Below are positions 59,194 through 64,000 of a stretch of 64,000 bases of DNA, piece after piece. Both the position numbers and the translations under genes were made by a program. Source of the DNA: Pseudodonghicola flavimaris (GTDB taxonomy: Bacteria > Pseudomonadota > Alphaproteobacteria > Rhodobacterales > Rhodobacteraceae); contig NZ_JASNJD010000001.1 of assembly GCF_030164425.1 (NCBI RefSeq), forward strand, positions 434,001 through 498,000, given 5' to 3'. Below the pieces are notes generated by a model that saw only the letters and a list, made by a program, of their open reading frames with translations, was not told the origin of the DNA and did no database searches. How positions within the stretch are numbered: the first letter of the stretch is position 1; every line of letters starts with the position of its first letter.

Positions 59194-60621
59194 ATGTCCG
59201 ACGACATGACGCCACCGCTTTTCCCGCACCCGACAGACGACAGCAGCCCGGTTGCCGTGGCGATGGGCGACGCCACGGGGCTAGCCCGTGCCATCGCCGA
59301 CGGTGCGCTGAGCCCGGCTGCGGCAATGGTCCGCGCCCGGGCCCGCGCCGCCGAGGTGGCCGAACTCGGTGCGGTCAGCTGGCTGGCGCCGGAGACGGCG
59401 TCGCTGCCTCAAGGTGCCCCGGATGGCCCCTTCGCCGGGGTGCCGCTGCTGGTCAAGGATCTGGGCGGACCCTTTGCAGGCATCCCGATGCGGGCGGGCT
59501 CCGCCGCACTGGCGGAGAAGAAGGGCGTCGCAGACAGCGATCTGGCCCGGCGGTTCCGCGCCGCCGGCTTTCGCCCCTTCGGCGCCACCACGGTGCCGGA
59601 ATTCGGCCTGTCGCTGTCATCCGAACCGGCGGTGGGGCCGCTCTGCCGCAATCCGCTCGATCCGACGCGCAGCGCCGGGGGCTCCTCCGGGGGCAGCGCC
59701 GCGGCAGTGGCGGCCGGCATAGTGCCGCTGGCCCATGCCACGGACGCCGGCGGCTCGATCCGGGTGCCGGCGGCGGCTTGCGGCCTGATCGGGCTGAAGC
59801 CGTCGCGCGGGGCCATTCCCGGCGGGCCGGGCTTCGGCAACCATCTGGGCGGGATCGCCAGCGAATTCGCCGTAACCCGCAGCATCCGCGATGCCCGCGC
59901 GCTCTGGCCGTTGCTGACCGGCGCCGCGCGCGGCCCCTTCGCCGATGCCGCACCGCTGCCCGCGGAGGGACCGCTGACCATCGGCCTGATCTCCGGGGGG
60001 GAGGGCGTCGATCCGGCCCGCGCCGGCGCGATCGAGGCGGCGGGCCAGGAGCTGGAGGCCGCCGGTCACCGGTTGGCCCCGATCCCGGTGGCAGCGTTGG
60101 CGGAGATCCGTCGGATCAGCGCGCGAGGCTTCGACCGCATCGTGTCGGCCAATCTGGCGACCCTCGCGGCCGGCGGGCTCGACATCGCCCGCTGCGAACC
60201 GCTGACCCAGGCCTTCGCCGGGCGGGGGAGCAGGCTCTCGGCCACTGATCTCTGGGCGGCGCTGGAGGCCGGGGTGGCGGCTGCCCACCGGCTGTGGCGG
60301 ATGTTCGACGAGGTCGATGTGCTGCTGTTGCCGATGCTCTCGACCGCGCCGCCGCCGCTCGGGACCTTTCCGACCGATCACCGCGACCCGGAGGCACAGC
60401 TGGCGCGGATGGAGGCCTTCGCCCCCTATGCGGCCCTGGCCAATATCACTGGCGCGCCGGCGCTGACGCTGCCCTTTGGCGCCGATGCCGACGGCCTGCC
60501 GCTGCCGGTGCAGATGATCGCCCCCATCGGCGGCGACCTGCGCCTGCTGGCGCTTGGCGCCACGCTGGAGCGTGCCGGCCGCTGGACCCACCCGATCCCC
60601 CTGTTCGGAGAGGACGCATGA
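59194..60621 (+). CDS. Amidase signature enzyme
   Basis: Hydrolyses an amide with the Ser-cisSer-Lys triad. Lys88 lies in LLVKDLGG, the cis-Ser at 164-165 in AGGSSGGSAAA and the nucleophile in DAGGSIRVPAA near 188. With the ATG at 59194 it is 475 residues, the usual length; a GTG at 59155 could extend it by 13. Place between BMP and ABC ATPase genes suggests the imported compound, or a product of the deaminase-like enzyme, carries an amide (inference). GatA is unlikely because its partners gatB/gatC are absent. Confidence 0.88.
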   Translation: MSDDMTPPLFPHPTDDSSPVAVAMGDATGLARAIADGALSPAAAMVRARARAAEVAELGAVSWLAPETASLPQGAPDGPFAGVPLLVKDLGGPFAGIPMRAGSAALAEKKGVADSDLARRFRAAGFRPFGATTVPEFGLSLSSEPAVGPLCRNPLDPTRSAGGSSGGSAAAVAAGIVPLAHATDAGGSIRVPAAACGLIGLKPSRGAIPGGPGFGNHLGGIASEFAVTRSIRDARALWPLLTGAARGPFADAAPLPAEGPLTIGLISGGEGVDPARAGAIEAAGQELEAAGHRLAPIPVAALAEIRRISARGFDRIVSANLATLAAGGLDIARCEPLTQAFAGRGSRLSATDLWAALEAGVAAAHRLWRMFDEVDVLLLPMLSTAPPPLGTFPTDHRDPEAQLARMEAFAPYAALANITGAPALTLPFGADADGLPLPVQMIAPIGGDLRLLALGATLERAGRWTHPIPLFGEDA

Positions 60622-62156
60622 CCCGGGTTCTGGAACTCGATCACATCACCAAGCGCTTCGGAGCCGTCACCGCCAACGAGGATGTCTCGCTGCATCTGGA
60701 GAAGGGTGAGATCGTCGCGCTGCTGGGTGAGAACGGCGCCGGCAAGACCACGCTGATGTCGATCCTCTTCGGTCATTACACCGCTGATGAGGGCAGTGTG
60801 CGGGTCAAGGGGCAGGCGCTGCCGCCCGGGAAATCGCGCGCCGCCATCCGCGCCGGTGTCGGCATGGTGCACCAGCATTTCGCCCTGGCACCCAACCTGA
60901 CGGTGCTGGAAAACGTGATGACCGGCACCGAAAGCCTGTGGAAGCTGCGCTCGGATCGTGCCGCCGGCCGCGCCAAGCTGATGGAGCTGTCGCAGCGCTT
61001 CGGTCTCAAGGTCGATCCTGAGGCGCGGGTTGCCGATCTGTCGGTGGGCGAATGCCAGCGGGTGGAGATCCTCAAGGCGCTTTACAACGATGCCGAGGTG
61101 CTGATCCTCGACGAACCCACCGCCGTCCTGACCGCACAGGAGGCCGAGAGCCTGTTCGCCACCCTGCGCGAGATGGCGGCCAAGGGGCTGTCGCTGATCT
61201 TCATCAGCCACAAGCTGCATGAGGTGATGTCGGCCTCTGACCGGGTTGTCGTGCTGCGGCGGGGCCGGGTGGTGGCGGAACGGGAGACGGCCGAGACCTC
61301 GAAGGAGGAGCTGGCCGAGCTGATGGTGGGGCGCGCCGTCCAGCGCCCCGAGCGTCTGCCGGCGAGACCCGGCGCGGTACTGCTGGAGGCGGTGGATGTG
61401 AGCCTGGGCGGTAAGGGCGCTGCCTCGCTCCGCGGGGTGAGCTTCCGGCTACACGCGGGTGAGACGCTGGGGATCATCGGCGTTTCCGGCAACGGCCAGA
61501 CGACGCTGGCCGGTCTGGTCTCGGGCCTCTATGCGCCGGACGCCGGCGCGCTGCTGATCAAGGGACACGCGCCCGCGCGCTACGATGTGCCCCACGCCAT
61601 CGCCGCCGGTATCGGCCGCATCCCCGAGGATCGCAATGCCGAGGGCACCATCGGCGACATGAGCACCTGGGAAAACGCGGTGCTGGAACGCATCTGGGCG
61701 CCGGAGTTCTCCTCTGGCGGCATGGTTCGCCGCGCCGCGGCGCGGGCCGCGACCGAGGCGATCATCCGCGATTACGACGTGCGCGGCGCCAGTGTCGATG
61801 GCCGCATCCGGCTGTTGTCGGGCGGTAACATGCAAAAGCTGATCCTGGGCCGGGTGCTGACCGCCGGGCCCGACATCCTGATCGCCGCCCAGCCCAGCCG
61901 CGGCCTGGACGAAGGCGCCATTGCCGGGGTGCACGAACGGCTGCTTGAGGCACGCGGGCGCGGTGCCGGCGTGCTGCTGATCTCGGAAGACCTGGACGAG
62001 GTGATCGGACTCTCCGACCGGATCCGCGCCATCGTCGGCGGCCGGCTGTCGCCGGCGATCCCGGCGGAGCGCGCCGATGCGCAACTGCTGGGGCTGATGA
62101 TGGCGGGGGACTGGACGGCGGCGGAACGGATCGAGGCGGAAGGCGAAGCGAAATGA
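60618..62156 (+). CDS. ABC transporter ATPase with two nucleotide-binding domains
   Basis: A 512-residue duplicated ATPase of the BMP/ribose-type importers. Domain 1: Walker A GENGAGKTT near 36-44, signature LSVGECQRVEI near 140-150. Domain 2 from about 255: GVSGNGQTT near 290-298, signature LLSGGNMQKLIL near 400-411. The second Walker A ends QTT rather than KTT, a degenerate form usual in this family. Overlaps neighbours by four bases on both sides. Confidence 0.92.
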   Translation: MTRVLELDHITKRFGAVTANEDVSLHLEKGEIVALLGENGAGKTTLMSILFGHYTADEGSVRVKGQALPPGKSRAAIRAGVGMVHQHFALAPNLTVLENVMTGTESLWKLRSDRAAGRAKLMELSQRFGLKVDPEARVADLSVGECQRVEILKALYNDAEVLILDEPTAVLTAQEAESLFATLREMAAKGLSLIFISHKLHEVMSASDRVVVLRRGRVVAERETAETSKEELAELMVGRAVQRPERLPARPGAVLLEAVDVSLGGKGAASLRGVSFRLHAGETLGIIGVSGNGQTTLAGLVSGLYAPDAGALLIKGHAPARYDVPHAIAAGIGRIPEDRNAEGTIGDMSTWENAVLERIWAPEFSSGGMVRRAAARAATEAIIRDYDVRGASVDGRIRLLSGGNMQKLILGRVLTAGPDILIAAQPSRGLDEGAIAGVHERLLEARGRGAGVLLISEDLDEVIGLSDRIRAIVGGRLSPAIPAERADAQLLGLMMAGDWTAAERIEAEGEAK

Positions 62157-63205
62157 GATTTGAACGACGCGAGCATCCCTCCGCCAGTTTGACCCTGCTG
62201 GCGCCCATTGGCGCGGTGCTGGCCGCATTGGTCGTCGCCGGGCTGCTGATCGCCATCGCCGGCGCCAATGTGTTTGAGGCCTATGGGCTGATCCTGAAGG
62301 GCGCCTTCGGTTCACGGTTGGGGTTTTCCGAGACGCTGACGCGGGCGACGCCCCTGATCCTGACCGGGCTGGCCGCGGCGGTGGCCTTTCGCGCCCGGCT
62401 GTGGAACATCGGCGGCGAGGGGCAATTCTATATGGGCGCGCTGGCGGTGGCGGGCTTCGGGATGATCCCGGCGCTGGCCGGGCTGCCGGCGCCGCTGGTC
62501 ATACTGCTCTGCCTGATCGCGGGCGCGGTTGCGGGGATGATCCTGTTGCTGTTGCCGCTGGGGCTCCGGCTGAAATTCGGGGTGGACGAGGTGGTGACCA
62601 CGCTGCTTCTGAACTTTGTCGCCGTGCTCTTCGTGTCGCTGATGATCGAAGGGGTGATGAAGGATCCGCTGGCCTTCGGCTGGCCGCAATCGGTGCCGGT
62701 GCCGCGCGAGGCGGAGCTGCCCAAGCTGATGGCGCGGACCCGGCTGCATGCCGGTCTGGTGATTGCCGTGGTCATGGCGCTGGCGGTCTGGTGGCTGCAG
62801 GCGCGCACCGTCTTCGGCCTGCGGTCGCGTGCCGCCGGGCTTAACCCGCGTGCTGCCGCCTTCGCCGGGGTGCCGCTGGGCCGGACGCTGGTGGCGGTGG
62901 CCTGCCTCTCGGGCGGGCTGGCCGGGCTGGCCGGCGCCATCGAGGTGATGGGGGTCAAGGGCTATGTCACCACCGATCTGTCGCCCAGCTATGGCTACTC
63001 CGGCATCGTCATCGCCATGCTGGCCAACCTGAACCCGATCGGGGTGATCGGCGCGGCGCTGTTCTCGGCGGTGATGTTCGTCGGCGCGGATTCGATGTCC
63101 CGGGCGCTGGGGATCCCCAGCTATATCGCTGATGTCACCGTGGCGCTGTCGCTTCTGACCATGCTGGTGGCGTTGTTTCTCACCCAATACAGGATCCGCA
63201 GATGA
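62153..63205 (+). CDS. ABC transporter permease (BMP/nucleoside type)
   Basis: A 350-residue permease with about nine to ten hydrophobic helices and ETLTRATPLILTGLAAAVAFRARLWNIGGEGQF near 60-92, the conserved core of nucleoside-uptake permeases of this family. LKFGVDEVVTTLLLNFVAVL follows. It pairs with the next permease. Confidence 0.92.
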   Translation: MRFERREHPSASLTLLAPIGAVLAALVVAGLLIAIAGANVFEAYGLILKGAFGSRLGFSETLTRATPLILTGLAAAVAFRARLWNIGGEGQFYMGALAVAGFGMIPALAGLPAPLVILLCLIAGAVAGMILLLLPLGLRLKFGVDEVVTTLLLNFVAVLFVSLMIEGVMKDPLAFGWPQSVPVPREAELPKLMARTRLHAGLVIAVVMALAVWWLQARTVFGLRSRAAGLNPRAAAFAGVPLGRTLVAVACLSGGLAGLAGAIEVMGVKGYVTTDLSPSYGYSGIVIAMLANLNPIGVIGAALFSAVMFVGADSMSRALGIPSYIADVTVALSLLTMLVALFLTQYRIRR

Positions 63206-64000
63206 GCGTTCTTCTCGATATTCTCGGCTCTGTCGGCATGTGGGAGGCGGTGCTGCGCATCGCCACGCCGCTGATCTTCGGCACCCTGGGTGTGCTGCTG
63301 TGCGAACGGGTGGGGGTGCTGAACCTCGGGATCGAGGGGATCATGACCTTCGGGGCCATGGTGGGCTGGCTGACGGTCTATTCCGGTGGCGATCTGTGGC
63401 TGGGGATGCTGGCGGCGGCGCTGGGGGGCGCGGTCTTCGGGCTGTTGCACGCGGTGCTGACGGTGGTCTTCGGGCTCAGCCAGCATGTCACCGGTCTGGG
63501 CATCACGCTCTTTGCCTCCAGCTTCTCCTATTATGTGTTCCGGTTGGCGGTGCCGACCTCTTCCTCCCCCCCGACGGTGGAGCCGTTCCGCGCCTATCCG
63601 GTGCCGGGCCTGTCCGAGATCCCGGTTCTGGGGCCGATCCTCTTCACCCAGACCGCGCCGACCTATCTGGCGCTGGCGCTGGTGGCGGTGCTGGCCTATG
63701 GGCTCTATCGTACGCCGCTGGGGCTGGCGATGCGGATGACCGGGGAAAACCCGCATGCGGTGGACGCGCAGGGGATCGATCCGATCCGGCTGAGGATCGG
63801 CACCATCATGGCGGGCTCGGCGCTGATGGGCATGGGCGGCGCCTTCCTGACGCTGGCGGCCTTCAACTCCTTCTTCCCGACGATGGTGCAGGGGCGCGGC
63901 TGGATCTGCGTGGCGCTGGTGGTCTTCGCGCTGTGGCGGCCGGGCCGGGCGCTGCTGGGGGCGCTGCTCTTCGCCTTCTTCGACGCTTTCCAGCTCAGGC
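63202..64000 (+). CDS. ABC transporter permease, cut by the right edge
   Basis: At least 266 residues of the second permease are present, starting at the ATG overlapping the previous stop. RIATPLIFGTLGVLLCERVGVLNLGIEGIM near 18-47 is the family's core motif. Several helices follow, ending in FAFFDAFQLR at the edge; about 40-60 residues are missing. Confidence 0.92.
   Translation, partial: MSVLLDILGSVGMWEAVLRIATPLIFGTLGVLLCERVGVLNLGIEGIMTFGAMVGWLTVYSGGDLWLGMLAAALGGAVFGLLHAVLTVVFGLSQHVTGLGITLFASSFSYYVFRLAVPTSSSPPTVEPFRAYPVPGLSEIPVLGPILFTQTAPTYLALALVAVLAYGLYRTPLGLAMRMTGENPHAVDAQGIDPIRLRIGTIMAGSALMGMGGAFLTLAAFNSFFPTMVQGRGWICVALVVFALWRPGRALLGALLFAFFDAFQLR

Overview
The window is GC-rich (about two thirds G+C) and reads as chromosome of an alphaproteobacterium of the Rhodobacteraceae/Rhodobacterales type. 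The evidence is the gene set and order (SurA_N protein next to trpE, a class II B12-dependent ribonucleotide reductase, a double cold-shock-domain protein, UgpC-type and BMP-type ABC systems) and the codon usage. No rRNA is present; one tRNA (Pro, UGG) is seen. The species cannot be fixed from the sequence alone.

Layout. 1-24 kb is mostly core metabolism: trpE (cut by the left edge), a PpiD-like foldase, a PLP aminotransferase, gpt and fabI on the minus strand; pdxH, a double cold-shock protein, a DUF192 protein, tRNA-Pro and nrdJ on the plus strand. Three tandem small secreted EF-hand proteins follow, then a second aminotransferase, cysS preceded by a cysteine-rich leader peptide, citramalate synthase with an NDUFAF6-like protein, an MFS transporter, an AlkA-like glycosylase with an esterase, a VOC protein, RluE and an HNH nuclease. 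24-32 kb is accessory in character: an orphan RTX-type calcium-binding protein, a poorly coding 1.2 kb stretch, and a MarR-led AaeB/AaeX/AaeA-like aromatic-acid efflux operon. 32-41 kb is a complete type I-E CRISPR-Cas locus (cas3, cse1, cse2, cas7, cas5, cas6e, cas1, cas2) with an 11-repeat, 10-spacer array immediately downstream of cas2.

41-49 kb holds a ChaC-like gene and an Ugp-type ABC operon carrying its own DeoR regulator and an inositol-monophosphatase-family enzyme, divergent from a calcineurin-like phosphodiesterase. Together these suggest uptake and hydrolysis of glycerophosphodiesters. 49-53 kb has a DsbA-like isomerase, a TetR regulator divergent from a thiolase/thioesterase pair, and a large TPR-like protein. 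53.9-56.6 kb encodes an unusual protein with three successive SAM-methyltransferase folds, translationally coupled to a small glycosyltransferase-like protein. 56.7-64 kb is a nucleobase-type catabolic/uptake cluster: a cytosine-deaminase-like amidohydrolase, a BMP-family binding protein, an amidase, a duplicated-ATPase ABC protein and two permeases, the last cut by the right edge.

The signals most worth following are outside the ORFs: a 15-residue leader peptide with five Cys codons before cysS, a tandem NrdR-box-like pair 15 bp apart before nrdJ with a long leader, overlapping divergent promoters with direct operator repeats at tetR/thiolase, MarR-like repeats, a palindrome before the BMP operon, and a CRISPR spacer that is itself a Rho-independent-terminator-like hairpin. 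The three-methyltransferase fusion is the best candidate for an undescribed enzyme.
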